Assembly (NCBI GenBank): GCA_963838495.1
Contig: CAWIRC010000001.1
Location: 2,542,001-2,606,000 of the forward strand
Direction of reading: 5' to 3'
Length of the DNA: 64,000 bases
Source of the DNA: JBEKIK01 sp963838495
GTDB taxonomy: Bacteria; Planctomycetota; Planctomycetia; Pirellulales; Thermoguttaceae
A model generated the notes under the pieces. That model was not told where the DNA came from, did no database searches, and worked only from the letters and a program-made list of their open reading frames with translations. Positions 18,097 to 28,075 of this stretch are shown here, piece by piece (position 1 is the stretch's first letter; every line of letters begins with the position of its first letter). Position numbers and translations under genes: made by a program.

Positions 18097-20264
18097 CCAC
18101 AATCCGCGAACCCAACGAATACGAGCAATCCGGCGAAATTCTCCAGGCCGAATATCAAGAACCCATCGACCGCGTGCCTTACGACTTCGGCATCACCCGC
18201 CGCGGCTTCGTGCAGGCGCTTGGCGCGGGATTGCTCATCACTGTAACCGCGGGCACGGCCTTGGGCCAGCGCAGGGGCGGCGGATTTGGCACAGGCCGCT
18301 CCGTAATCGTCTCCGCCAGAATTCACGTCGCCAAGGACGGCAAAATAACCGTCTTGACCGGCAAAGTGGAAGAAGGCCAGGGGGCGCGCACCGAACTGAC
18401 ACAGGCGGCAGCCGAGGAATTGCGCGTGCCCGTTTCACAAGTGGAACTAATGACCGCCGACACGAGCCTTACGCCCGACGACGGCGTCACCGCGGGCAGC
18501 ATGACGACCCCGCGAACCGTGCCGCCCGTGCGCCAGGGCGCGGCCGCGGCTCGGCAGGCACTCATTCAAATCGCCGCCGAGCGATGGGGCGTGGATACTT
18601 CCGCCCTGGAAGTCCGCGACGGCAAGATCACGCACGCCGCCACAGGTCGCACGCTTACCTACGGCGATCTGGCCGGAAGCGAGGAGCTTGCCAAGGCCTT
18701 TGGCCAGGCCCCGCCGGCCGACGTCACGCTCACGCCGGTAAAGGAATGGAAAATCCTGGGCACATCGGTTTACCGCCCCAATGCCCGCGACATCGTAACC
18801 GGCGCGCATAAGTTTCCTTCCGATATTATCCGCCCGGGCATGTACTATGGCAAAGTTCTGCGCAGCCCGGCTTACGGCGCGAAACTTGTTTCCATCGACT
18901 TGGAGCCCGCCAAGGCCATGAAAGACGTAGTGGCCGTCCAGGACGACCAGTTCGTGGGCGTGGCCGCGCCCACTACTCATCAGGCCCGCAAGGCCTTGGA
19001 AACCATCGCGCCCACGGCCAAATGGGAGCTTGCCGCTTCGCCTTCAAGCCGGGACATATTCGACTACCTGCGCGAGCACGTGCGGGGCGAGGTGCCGAAA
19101 AATCCATATGCCGAGGAACTGGCCAATGCCGGGAAAGCTCTCAAGCAGACTTATGACGTTTCTTACGTCCAGCATACGCCCATGGAAACGCGGGCGGCCG
19201 TGGCCGAGTGGAACGGCGATAAGTTGACTGTCTGGACCGGTACGTCGAATCCGTTCAGTTGCCGTGGCGAACTGGTCCGCGCGTTCCACGTGCCCGAGGA
19301 CGGCGTGCGGGTGATCGTGCCCGATTATGGCGGCGGATTCGGCGGGAAACACACGGGCGAGGCCGCCGTGGAGGCCGCGCGCCTGGCCCGGGCGGCCGGC
19401 AAACCCGTGTCGCTAAAGTGGACCCGCCAGGAAGAATTCACCTGGGCCTATTTCCGTCCGGCGGCGGTAATCGACGTCGAAGCCGGACTGGACTCCAATG
19501 GCAAACTTACCTCGTGGCATTTCATAAATATCAACTCCGGTCAAGCGGGACTGGACACGCCTTACAATACGGGCAAGAAAAATTGCCGTTTCGTGCCCTC
19601 CGATTCGCCACTGCGTCAAGGATCCTACAGAGTATTAGCAGCAACGGCCAACAACTTCGCCAGGGAGAGTTTCATGGACGAACTGGCCGCCGCCGCGGGC
19701 ATGGACCCGCTGGACTTCCGGCTTGCGCACCTGGAGAACTCCCGGCTCCGCGCGGTGCTGGAAGAGGCCGCCAAGCAGTTCAACTGGCGCGAGAAGGTGA
19801 AGCAAAAGCAGCCCGGAGTGGGCTATGGACTGGCCTGCGGAACCGAAAAAAACTCCGTCGTGGCGGCCTGCGTCGAAATCGCGGTTGACGCGGCGAAAAA
19901 CAGCATTTCGGTACGGCACGTGTGCGAGGTTTTCGAATGCGGCGCGATCCTGAATCCGGCCAACCTCACTTCCCAGGTGCAAGGTTGCATCATCATGGGA
20001 ATAGGGCCGGCCCTGCGCGAGGAAATGCGATTTGAGAACGGGGTGATAACAAACGCCAATTTCAAGCATTACCTCGTGCCCCGATTCAGCGACGTGCCGG
20101 AAATCGACGTGCACCTGCTCGACCGGCCCGACCTGTCCAGCGCAGGGGCCGGCGAAACGCCCATCATCGCCATTGCCCCGGCCATCGCCAACGCGGCATT
20201 CCACGCCACTGGCATCCGCATCCGCAGCATGCCCATCCGCCTGCCGGCAACAACGCAAACGTGA
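18093..20264 (+). CDS. Molybdopterin-binding subunit, Tat-exported (isoquinoline 1-oxidoreductase-like)
   Basis: 723-residue catalytic subunit of a molybdenum hydroxylase, IorB-like aldehyde/N-heterocycle oxidoreductase. A twin-arginine motif (ITRRGFVQALGAGLLITVTAG) near residues 30-50 predicts export of the folded complex with the 2Fe-2S partner. Mo-cofactor binding segments are visible: GKVEEGQGARTEL, DYGGGFGGKHTGEAAVEAARLARAAGKPVSLKWTR, SPLRQGSYR, and GAGETP near the C-terminus, whose Glu matches the catalytic general base of the family. Substrate (aldehyde, purine or N-heterocycle) cannot be told from sequence. The length and order match stand-alone periplasmic IorAB systems lacking an FAD subunit. 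Confidence 0.88.
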   Translation: MTTIREPNEYEQSGEILQAEYQEPIDRVPYDFGITRRGFVQALGAGLLITVTAGTALGQRRGGGFGTGRSVIVSARIHVAKDGKITVLTGKVEEGQGARTELTQAAAEELRVPVSQVELMTADTSLTPDDGVTAGSMTTPRTVPPVRQGAAAARQALIQIAAERWGVDTSALEVRDGKITHAATGRTLTYGDLAGSEELAKAFGQAPPADVTLTPVKEWKILGTSVYRPNARDIVTGAHKFPSDIIRPGMYYGKVLRSPAYGAKLVSIDLEPAKAMKDVVAVQDDQFVGVAAPTTHQARKALETIAPTAKWELAASPSSRDIFDYLREHVRGEVPKNPYAEELANAGKALKQTYDVSYVQHTPMETRAAVAEWNGDKLTVWTGTSNPFSCRGELVRAFHVPEDGVRVIVPDYGGGFGGKHTGEAAVEAARLARAAGKPVSLKWTRQEEFTWAYFRPAAVIDVEAGLDSNGKLTSWHFININSGQAGLDTPYNTGKKNCRFVPSDSPLRQGSYRVLAATANNFARESFMDELAAAAGMDPLDFRLAHLENSRLRAVLEEAAKQFNWREKVKQKQPGVGYGLACGTEKNSVVAACVEIAVDAAKNSISVRHVCEVFECGAILNPANLTSQVQGCIIMGIGPALREEMRFENGVITNANFKHYLVPRFSDVPEIDVHLLDRPDLSSAGAGETPIIAIAPAIANAAFHATGIRIRSMPIRLPATTQT

Positions 20265-20276
20265 TAAGGATACCTC

Positions 20277-21406
20277 ATGAACCGACCGCCAAAGGACTTT
20301 CATCAAGCCATTGTGAACCATGCCGACAAGAGTCATGGTGTGCCACTGCTTGCTTGCAAGCAGTGCCTGATTGCTGATTTTGCCGTGGCCACGGTTTTAA
20401 AGGCTGCCGGCTCGACGCCCTGTAAGGCGGGCGCCAAGGCGATCATCGACATAAGCGGCGCGATCATTGGCACCATCGGCGGCGGAGCGGTCGAGGCCCG
20501 GGCACAGCAACTCGCCGCGGCGGCCCTTAAAACCGCATGCCCGCTGGTGTTCGACTTCTACCTGGAAGGCGACGCCGTCGAAGGTGCGGAGCCGATCTGC
20601 GGCGGAATGATGCGCGTGCTTGTCGATCCGATGGCCGCCCGGCGCGGTGCGGCCTACAAAGCCGCCGCTTCGACCCGGCAACGCCGGGAGCAAGGCCTTT
20701 TGCTGACCACAATCCGAGTCGATAACACCCCGGAATCCAACAAAGTCCTAGACATTAATGTCCTGTTTCTGGCTGAGGCGGAAATCTCCGCCGGAACGGC
20801 GTTTCCCACGAACGAAGCCCTTCGCTCGGTTCTGACGCGCGGGGAAGCCGCTTTATTCATTAAAGAATCGCCCCAGAAAGGCGAGCGGCTGGAAGTCCTG
20901 GCCGAGCCGCTCGTGCCCAACCCGCTCTTGGTGATCGCCGGCGGCGGGCACGTGGGCCAGGCCTTGGCCCTGCAGGCCGACCTGGTCGGTTTCGATATCC
21001 TGGTCATCGACGACCGCAGGGAATTCACGGCCGCAGAATTGTTCCCGGAAGGAGCAACCGCACGCTGCGGGTCGATAGCCGAGGAAATCGCCCGCCTGCC
21101 TGCAGGCGACGACACCTACATTGTCATCGTCACCCGCGGCACAAGCACGACGCCGATGCCCTGGCGGCCTGCTTGAAAAAGCCCGAAGCCTACATCGGCA
21201 TGATCGGCAGCCGCCGCAAAGTGGAAATCATGCGCAAGGAGTTTATCGATTCGGGCAGGGCAACGGCGGCCGAGTTCGATCGTGTTTATGCCCCCATCGG
21301 CCTGGATATCGGTTCCCTGACCGTGCCCGAAATCGCCGCCAGCATCACCGCTCAACTGATCGCTGTGCGCCGCAAAGGGGCCGCTCAAAAAATTCCCGTC
21401 CATTGA
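20277..21406 (+). CDS. xdhC: XdhC-family molybdenum cofactor insertion protein (one frameshift)
   Basis: Maturation factor that binds and delivers (sulfurated) molybdenum cofactor to hydroxylases. The N-terminal XdhC domain reads VATVLKAAGSTPCKAGAKAIID and GTIGGGAVEARA; the C-terminal Rossmann domain has VIAGGGHVGQALALQADLVGF and IGMIGSRRKVEIM. A missing C near 21139 (TRG-HKHDADALAACLKKPEAYIG) shifts the frame; repaired length is about 376. Start 20277 has AAGGAT. Near the N-terminus the palindrome at 20344-20365 is read in frame as part of the coding sequence (HGVPLLACKQC), just ahead of the conserved block. Its position after the hydroxylase genes matches its role. Confidence 0.85.
20344..20365. 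repeat. CACTGCTTGC palindrome inside xdhC
   Basis: Perfect palindrome CACTGCTTGC-TT-GCAAGCAGTG, the same 22-base core as at 38392-38413 and close to 4074-4095. Here it lies within the xdhC reading frame and keeps it open. Confidence 0.85.
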
Positions 21407-21503
21407 GTATATCTGAATGTCAGATAATGAATGTCGCGAGTCAAGTCAGAGCCGGGCCGTGTCGCCCCGGCTCTGATGGGAAAAATAATTTAACATAAAA
21501 ACT

Positions 21504-22100
21504 ATGATCTGCTCCATCGTGCTCGCCGCCGGCCGATCGCGCCGCATCGGCGCGCAAAAACTCCTGCTCGGCTTGGGCGGCCAGCCGGTGATTGCCCGCA
21601 TTGTAGACGAGGTGCTCAGCGCGGCGGTGGATCGGGTCTTCGTGGTCATCGGCCCGGACGGCGGCAGGATTGTTGATGCCCTGGCCGGCCGGCAAGTCGA
21701 GTTCGTCACCAATCCCGACCCGGAAGCCGAGATGCTCAGTTCCATCCGCTGCGGCCTGCGGGCGTTGCCCCAGGATTGCTCGGCCGTGCTCGTGGTACTA
21801 GGCGATCAGCCGGGAGTGACAGCCGAGGTGATTACCGCGCTGGTGCAAGCCTACAAAAATTCCGGGCGTGGAATCGCAGTCCCGATTTATAAGGGAAAAC
21901 GCGGCCACCCGCTAATTTTTAACATTCGTTACCGCGACGAGATTCTAAATCAATACGATGAGGTCGGCCTGCGCGGCCTTCTTTACACCCATCCCCAGGA
22001 CGTCTGCGACGTAGAATTTCCCGCCCCCAACGTCCTCGACGACATGGATTTGCCTGAAGATTATAAACGAGAAATAAAACGATATAACAACGGTTTCTGA
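21504..22100 (+). CDS. mocA: Molybdenum cofactor cytidylyltransferase-like protein
   Basis: 198-residue MobA-like nucleotidyltransferase. LAAGRSRRIGAQKLLL is the NTP-binding loop, VLGDQPGV binds metal, and KGKRGHPLIF is the pterin-side motif of MocA proteins, which join CTP to molybdopterin to make the cytosine dinucleotide form. Found last in the hydroxylase operon after xdhC, it suggests the enzyme uses molybdopterin cytosine dinucleotide. Start context lacks a strong ribosome site; ATG at 21504 fits the conserved N-terminus exactly. Confidence 0.88.
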   Translation: MICSIVLAAGRSRRIGAQKLLLGLGGQPVIARIVDEVLSAAVDRVFVVIGPDGGRIVDALAGRQVEFVTNPDPEAEMLSSIRCGLRALPQDCSAVLVVLGDQPGVTAEVITALVQAYKNSGRGIAVPIYKGKRGHPLIFNIRYRDEILNQYDEVGLRGLLYTHPQDVCDVEFPAPNVLDDMDLPEDYKREIKRYNNGF

Positions 22101-22139
22101 CGCCGTTTTCAGTTTTCGACGCCGTTTTATCTCCTGCGA

Positions 22140-23408
22140 TTAATTTTGTTTATCCGCTTGTATCTGGATTTCAAGAGGCGCATTGCGGGGCTGTGTGCAT
22201 TTGACTTTTTGTTGAACTTTCAAGTCTTCCAGTTTCGCCGGTTGTTTTTCGATAGTCACAATCGCATTGTCGGGCACGGGAATAGTCTGCTCTTTACCGT
22301 CCTCTGTAAGGATTACTATGTCGGCTTTATCAATTTTGGCTAAAACACCTTCGGTGACTTTCGGTTGCAGATAATTGCCGTATCCGATAATTACTAGCGA
22401 CGACACAAGGATGATCAAACTTGCACCCAATAACGATTTTGTGCGAGTACTGACTCCTTTCCATTCATTCATCATGATCCCAAGTAGACTACTAAAGATG
22501 ATCATGCTGGACATAAGGACCGTCCACCCGGCAAAGGAATAATCTCCGATATTGGCGTCGGCAACCTTGAACAAGATGAATTGGGAGCACCAAATAGCGC
22601 CCGCGACGGAGGCAAAGAAGAGATTAGCCAGTAGAGGAGCGCCTGACTTAACGTAATCGCCGGTGGTGCGATTGCTGATATTTAGATACAGACACCAGAT
22701 AAGCATGACGGTCAATCCGCCCAAGAGTACAACCACCAGCACCGGAATGCCCTGCCACATTTCCGACGTTTTTGGGATGGTTTCCATGGCTAGTTTTTGA
22801 ATTTCTTTTCCGCCGCCCAAGCCGAAGGCCATTCCGGCGCTCATAATTCCGGAAAAAATCGCAACCAGCAGGCCCTTGGAAAAGTTGAACTCGGCCACGG
22901 CGGCTTTTTTCTCTTCTTCGGAAAGTTCCTGTTCCTTCGACATGCCCGCGGCGCCGGTAAATACTATGCCGACGATAGCCGTGCCTATGCCTATCAATGT
23001 GGCGATTCCCCAGTTGGTGGAAACAAGCGTTCCGAATTCTCCTTTGAATATGGGAGGAATAAGCGTACCAGCCGAGGCGCACAACCCGCAACCTATGGCT
23101 AATCCTAAGCCTACACCCAAGTAACGGATCATAAGGCCCCACGTCAACCCGCCAACGCCCCACATTGCTCCAAAAATGTAACACCAGAATAAAGTTTTCA
23201 GCGAACTGGAATGTAAAACTGAAAGCACGTTAGGCGAGACGATGTATACCAATACCCAGGGCACGATTAAAAGCGCAACCAAGCTATAGATCAGCCAATA
23301 GCTTTCCCAGGCCCAGTTCTTGACTTTTTTGAATGGCAGGTAAAAAACCGCCCCCGCCAAGCCTCCGAGGATGTACAGTAAAATACCAAGAATGGGATTT
23401 GCATCCAT
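22140..23408 (-). CDS. rhaT: L-rhamnose/H+ symporter RhaT-like with C-terminal extension
   Basis: 422-residue inner-membrane permease of the RhaT family. Ten hydrophobic helices are visible, with the family segments GGLAGAVFYLPFKKVKNWAWESYW, WGVGGLTWGLMIRYLGVGLGLAIGCGLCASAGTL and SKGLLVAIFSGIMSAGMAFGL. E. coli RhaT has 344 residues; this one has about 70 extra C-terminal residues forming a hydrophilic beta-rich tail (KADIVILTEDGKEQTIPVPDN), which I do not recognise. It lies downstream of rhaA on the same strand, consistent with a rhamnose uptake and isomerisation unit. Confidence 0.9.
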   Translation of the reverse strand: MDANPILGILLYILGGLAGAVFYLPFKKVKNWAWESYWLIYSLVALLIVPWVLVYIVSPNVLSVLHSSSLKTLFWCYIFGAMWGVGGLTWGLMIRYLGVGLGLAIGCGLCASAGTLIPPIFKGEFGTLVSTNWGIATLIGIGTAIVGIVFTGAAGMSKEQELSEEEKKAAVAEFNFSKGLLVAIFSGIMSAGMAFGLGGGKEIQKLAMETIPKTSEMWQGIPVLVVVLLGGLTVMLIWCLYLNISNRTTGDYVKSGAPLLANLFFASVAGAIWCSQFILFKVADANIGDYSFAGWTVLMSSMIIFSSLLGIMMNEWKGVSTRTKSLLGASLIILVSSLVIIGYGNYLQPKVTEGVLAKIDKADIVILTEDGKEQTIPVPDNAIVTIEKQPAKLEDLKVQQKVKCTQPRNAPLEIQIQADKQN

Positions 23409-23471
23409 GATTGTTGATCCTTAATAAATTAAACTGATCTTTGTTTGAAGTTATACAAAACACCCATCTGC

Positions 23472-23562
23472 GCCATGGCCAAGTATGCTTGGCCATGGCA
23501 TTTTCGGAACTTGGAACGTTTTCAAGACTTCCTGCCTCATGCCCACGGCAAGCGTGGGCATG
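23472..23562. repeat. Two intergenic palindromes between rhaA and rhaT
   Basis: GCCATGGCCAAG-TATG-CTTGGCCATGGC (23472-23499) and CATGCCCACG-GCAAG-CGTGGGCATG (23538-23562). Both are strong hairpins in the 183-base gap and may stabilise or end the rhaA transcript; neither has a U tract. Confidence 0.75.
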
Positions 23563-23591
23563 GCACCCGCTCCCTCCCTTTGTAATTGTTA

Positions 23592-24861
23592 TCAACGTTT
23601 CGACAACACGTCCTTTTCGTATTTTTTCACCTCGTCCAGCCAGGCGCGTGCGGCCGGGACGTTCGACTTCTGGCAGTAATAATCCCACACCGCGCCTAAA
23701 GGAAGTGTTTTTTGCTCTTCCAAAAGCGCCAGCCTGGAGGTGAAATCGCCCGCGTTTTCCACCTTTCTTAAGGTATCGATGGGTTCCAAGAGCGCGGCCA
23801 AAAGGGCCTTGAGCATCGACCGCGCGCCGATGATCCAGGCGGCCACGCGGTTGATGCTGGCGTCGAAATAATCCAGCCCGATGTGCACCCGGTTGAGGAA
23901 ATCGCCGCGGACCAGTTCCTGGGCGATGGCCATAAGCTCGTCGGTCAGCGTAACCACGTGGTCGCTATCCCAGCGGATGCCGCGGCTGACGTGCAGGAGA
24001 ATCTCATCGAGCCAGGCGAAAACCGAGGATAATTTATCGGAGATGACTTCGGTGGGATGGAAATGCCCGGCGTCCAGGCACAGCAATTTCTTGTTCCTCA
24101 CCGCGTAGCCCAGATAAAACTCGTGCGAGCCCACCACGTAGCTTTCCGATCCGATGCCGAAGAGCTTGCTTTCCACGGAGTCCAGGTTCAATTTCGGATC
24201 GATCGGCTCGGCGAAGACCGCGCCCAGCGATTCGGCCAGGCGCATGCGCGGGCCCTTGCGGTCCACGGGCGTGTCCTTGAGCCCGTCCGGGACCCAGACG
24301 TTGGTCACGCAGGGCGATTTCAGTTCCTTGCCGATCGCCGCCCCGATCCGCCGGCAGGCGATGCCGTGCTCGATCCAGAAGCGGCGAATGCCCCCGTCCG
24401 GATGCGCGAGCGTGAATCCTTCCGAAGCCTTGGGATGGGAGAAAAAGGTGGGATTGAAATCCATGCCCATGCCTTTCGCTTTCGCCCAGGCGATCCAGTT
24501 CTTGAAATGTTCCGGGGCCATTTCGTTGCGGTCCACGCGTTTGCCGCCGGTTTCGGCGTAAAAGGCGTGCAGGTTCAGGCGGTGCGTGCCGGGGATGAGC
24601 GAAAGGGTTTTGTCCAGGTCGCCGCGCAACTCGTTGGCCGTGCGGTGCCTTGCCCGGATAATTGCCGGTCACGGCCAGTCCGCCGCCCAGTTCCTCGCCC
24701 GCGTTTTCGAATCCGCCCACGTCGTCGCCTTGCCAGCAGTGCAGCGATACGGCGATTCCCGACAAACGCTGCATGGCCCGATCCACGTCCACGCCCCAGT
24801 CGGCATATTGCTGCCGGGCCGAATTAAAGGCCTGCTCGATTTGTTTGCTCGATTCTGACAT
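23592..24861 (-). CDS. rhaA: L-rhamnose isomerase (one frameshift)
   Basis: Cytoplasmic enzyme converting L-rhamnose to L-rhamnulose. The sequence tracks E. coli RhaA closely: VSLHCWQGDDVGGFE, TGNYPGKA, LIPGTHRLNLHAFYAE, MAPEHFKNWIAWAKAKG, VESKLFGIGSESYVVGSHEFYLGYA, LCLDAGHFHPTEVISDK, HVSRGIRWDSDHVV and HIGLDYFDASINRVAAW, which include the metal-binding Glu, Asp and His residues. Start 24861. One extra C near 24650 shifts the frame between GNYPGKA and RTANELRGDL; about 422 residues after repair. Downstream is rhaT. No kinase or aldolase gene of the pathway is in the window. Confidence 0.9.
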
Positions 24862-25140
24862 AACGCCTCGCTTTTTTGTTGGATGAGTAATATTGTTGAT
24901 CCGCGCAGGTTTTAGGAAAATCAATCCCGCATGGAATTTCACATAGAAATACAGGGTAGATTTTGCCCTGTCCAGTTGGTATTTGCAAGTACCCCGCCGG
25001 GAATTTTTATGGTCGAAGAAGTGATTCGATTTAGATCGTTGTGCCAAGGCATATATGCCCGGAGGACCAGATTGACGCCCGCCGCAAGCGACCAGGTTGA
25101 ACCAGATGATGGGATGCGGAGTTATTTAATGAATTGTGCC

Positions 25141-26401
25141 CTATTTCCCCTTCGCTCCATCCCCGCTCTCGCCCTTTTTTTCCAGTTCCTCGGCCCGTTT
25201 TTGATCCAAATCGGCCCGTTCGTTCTCGTTTAGGATCCGATAGGCCTGGGCTCGGTTGCGAAAGGCCGTCGGGTCCGTAGGATCGAGATGGATCGAGGCG
25301 GTCAGTTCTTTCACCGCCTCGGGGTACTGGCCCAATTGCATCCGGCAGCGGCCCAGCCAGAGGTGGACCTCGGCGTGGTCGGGCAGGCCTTCCGATTCCG
25401 CGCACATCTGGCCGAGAAGCTCGATTGCCTTCTCAAACTCTCGCTCTCGACAATAACGCTCCACCGTGGTCCAGTCGTAATCCCGGCGTAGGGCCGCCAT
25501 GGATAGGCCGTTTTGTCGGTGAATTGTTTCAGCGCATCTTCGGGCCGGACCCACCACAAGGTAAACCATAACCCCGGCTCGGTGGGCAGTTTTTTCCTGG
25601 CCGCAAAGGGGAGAAAAACCTGGGCATAAAATGCCCGGGTCTGCTGTGCCGCCCGCATCTCGGGCTTGAGGATGGCCGCCACATAATTTTCCTTGGATAT
25701 CCTGCCTTGTTCGGCCTCTTTGCGGAGCCGGACGAACTCCTTGGCGTTGTTGATGTTGTGCAGTTCGAACACCGCCCCGGCCCAGAGTTCCTCGAACGAC
25801 CGCTCCTGGCCCTGTTTCGGGCCCTCGGTATATTGCGGCTCGATGAGTATCGCGCCGTGGAGTTTGCCGTCGGGGGCCACGTGCTCGGCATCGGAATGCA
25901 GCGGAGACGCGGGATCCCAATCCACAAGCGATCCCATGTCTTCGCCGGCGAATTTCCGCGCGGCCCAGCGGCGCAGCATGGCCGTCTCTTCGCCGTATTG
26001 GGACATGGCCGGACGGTCCTTGAGCATCTTTTCCACCTGCTTGCGGCCGTGCTCGAGGGTCTCGGCCGCTAGTTCCTTGCCGGAGGTGGGCTGATATTTC
26101 TCGCCCAAGTCGTCGGGATTCAGGCGGATGGCGGTTTTCAGGTCGGCCAGGCCTTCCGCGTAATCGCCTTTCCTGAGCCGGGCAGTGCCCGCATGCCGAA
26201 GAATTTCGCCTCCTGGGGCTTTAATTTGGCCGCCTCGCTGAAGTCGGCCACCGCCTGATCGATATCGCCTTGGCCCAGGGCGCTTAAGCCCTGCTGATAC
26301 GCGTCCTCGGCCTCATCGGCCCACAACGCCGCGGAAGAAAAAACCAAAAACATTGCCCCCGTAAAACATGCAATTCGCCAAAACAGAATTATCTTGCTCA
26401 T
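25141..26401 (-). CDS. Secreted TPR-repeat protein (frameshifted)
   Basis: About 418 residues. Signal peptide (IACFTGAMFLVFSSAALWA) followed by TPR-type helices at the N-terminus (AEDAYQQGLSALGQGDIDQAVADFSEAAKLKP, then RLRKGDYAEGLADLKTAIRLNP) and again at the C-terminus (FEKAIELLGQMCAES, HLWLGRCRMQLGQYPEAVKELTASIHLDPTDPTAFRNRAQAYRI). A non-repeat middle of about 200 residues lies between. Frameshifts: a missing G near 26190 and one base near 25500. Likely a periplasmic scaffold; the partner is unknown. Confidence 0.7.
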
Positions 26402-26858
26402 TTGCCGATCTCAAGTCTTTCTATTAGGGGCTCTAACAAAACCTCTCCTCTCCCTTTGGGAGAGGGGCTAGGGGTGAGGGTGTTTGCAGCACGCACAGGA
26501 TTTTGTTAGAACTCCTTCGTTCAATTTGCAATTTGAAATTTGCAATTGACAATTTGCAATAAAAAACACCGCATCCATAAATTCACCCCGCCGCACACTA
26601 AAATCTAGCTCAATTATCCGCAATCGCATAATATTCGACAACCCGAAATAAGCGGGTAAAAAAGGGCTATTGTACGCTATCCCGGCCATCGGGTGGTTGC
26701 CGAAAATTACAAGAACGTTTATCATAAATTACAAAACATGGGTAAATGATGCCGCATCCATCGCTGAATCAATCATGTCGGAGCAGCGGTTCAACTGCCG
26801 CCTATACATCCAAATCCGGAGCTTGCTCCGGGAGAATATGACTTAAAGGAAATCACCC
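26402..26858. other. Divergent intergenic region with repeats
   Basis: The region contains the CCTCTCCC-TTT-GGGAGAGG hairpin at 26447-26465 with a GGTGAGGGTG tail, and tandem AATTTGCAATTTG-type units at about 26521-26560. No gene seen. Confidence 0.5.
26447..26485. repeat. CCTCTCCC-TTT-GGGAGAGG dispersed palindrome
   Basis: Hairpin 26447-26465 with the trailing GGGCTAGGGGTGAGGGTG. The same family recurs at 46725-46757 and, in a variant form, at 11165-11240 and 56969-57018. Confidence 0.75.
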
Positions 26859-27761
26859 ATGAAAATCCATCGGCGACGATTTTTGGAAACCGCGGCCCTG
26901 GGCACGGCCGGATTGCTGGTCAAACAAAGACCGTTGTTCGCCCAACCGCCTTCGACGCCCGCCGATCCCACCGCTCCGGTCGCCCTGGGCAAGCGGCTTA
27001 AGGTCTCGCGGATTGGCATGGGCACGGGCGTGCAAGGCGGAGGGCGAACTTCGAAACAAATCAGAATGGGCGTCGATAAATTCGAACAGGTCATCGCCAA
27101 GGCCTACGACGAGGGAATCCGCTATTTCGACATGGCCGATACCTACGGTTCGCACGCCATCGTGGGCCGGGTGCTGAAAAACAAGCCCCGCGACGGCTTG
27201 ACTTTGACATCGAAGGTCTGGCTTTTGCCTTTCGGCCTGCCGGACGAACAACCTGACGACGCCGACGCGGCCGTAAAGCGCTTCCTCAAGGAAATCGGCG
27301 CCGATTATCTGGACCTGGTGCAGATTCATTGCATGACCGCCGCCGACTGGCCGCAAAAAATGCGAAAGCAGATGGACCTCCTGGAAGGGCTCCGCGAAAA
27401 AGGCCTGATCCGCGCCCACGGCGTGAGCTGCCATTCGATACCCGCCCTGGAAGCGGCGGCCAATGAGCCTTGGGTGGACGTGGTCCACGCCCGCATCAAT
27501 CCCGAAGGCGCGTACATGGACGACACTCCGGAAAAAGTCGCACCCGTGCTGAAAAAGATCCACGACGCCGGCAAGGGCGTAATCGGCATGAAGATCATGG
27601 GCCAAGGCCGCTTCCGCGACAACCCCTTCAAACGCGAGGCCTCGGTCAATTACGTCACGCGCCTGGGCTCGGTCAACGTGATGGTCGTGGGCTTCGAACG
27701 CCCGGAAGAAATCATGAACGTTATCGAACTTACAAAGTCGGTGCTGGAAGCCCGAACGTAA
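26859..27761 (+). CDS. Tat-exported aldo/keto reductase
   Basis: 300-residue aldo/keto reductase with a twin-arginine-like signal (IHRRRFLETAALGTAGLLV), so probably periplasmic. The catalytic tetrad can be seen: Asp and Tyr in YFDMADTYG, Lys in LTLTSKVW, His in LDLVQIHCM. The NADP-binding C-terminal part has GVIGMKIMG and NVMVVGFERPEE. AAAGGA lies eight bases before the start. Exported AKRs are frequent in planctomycetes and their cofactor supply outside the cytoplasm is unclear. Substrate unknown. Confidence 0.88.
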   Translation: MKIHRRRFLETAALGTAGLLVKQRPLFAQPPSTPADPTAPVALGKRLKVSRIGMGTGVQGGGRTSKQIRMGVDKFEQVIAKAYDEGIRYFDMADTYGSHAIVGRVLKNKPRDGLTLTSKVWLLPFGLPDEQPDDADAAVKRFLKEIGADYLDLVQIHCMTAADWPQKMRKQMDLLEGLREKGLIRAHGVSCHSIPALEAAANEPWVDVVHARINPEGAYMDDTPEKVAPVLKKIHDAGKGVIGMKIMGQGRFRDNPFKREASVNYVTRLGSVNVMVVGFERPEEIMNVIELTKSVLEART

Positions 27762-28075
27762 GTCAGCAGCGGCACAAGCCATTGTGTCGTTCCCGCTCAT
27801 CTGTGAAAAACAAAATCAAGGATTCAATTGCCAAATGCCCGTAAGCGGTTTCTGTGCATAAAAAGCTTGTATTTTGCCGGTAATTGCAGTATCATAAACT
27901 TGCCGAATTTTACGCGCATTTCGGAAAAACAGCCTGCAAACGACCTGAATAAAGCTGGATTTATATTTATCGGCGGATCGGCGAAGGTTTTTGCCGGATT
28001 AGCAATGTTTATAGCTTGGTGCGAGACAATAATCTAATTAACATCTCGGATCATACAACACTGGGAGGACCTGCC
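27762..28075. other. Intergenic, nothing recognised
   Basis: 314 bases ahead of the large PEP-CTERM gene. It is AT-richer than its surroundings and carries that gene's ribosome site at 28063-28068. No repeat or RNA gene recognised. Confidence 0.4.

Noticed and set aside
26853..27800. 315-codon minus-strand open frame opposite the aldo/keto reductase
   Set aside because: No motif; the plus strand has the full AKR tetrad.
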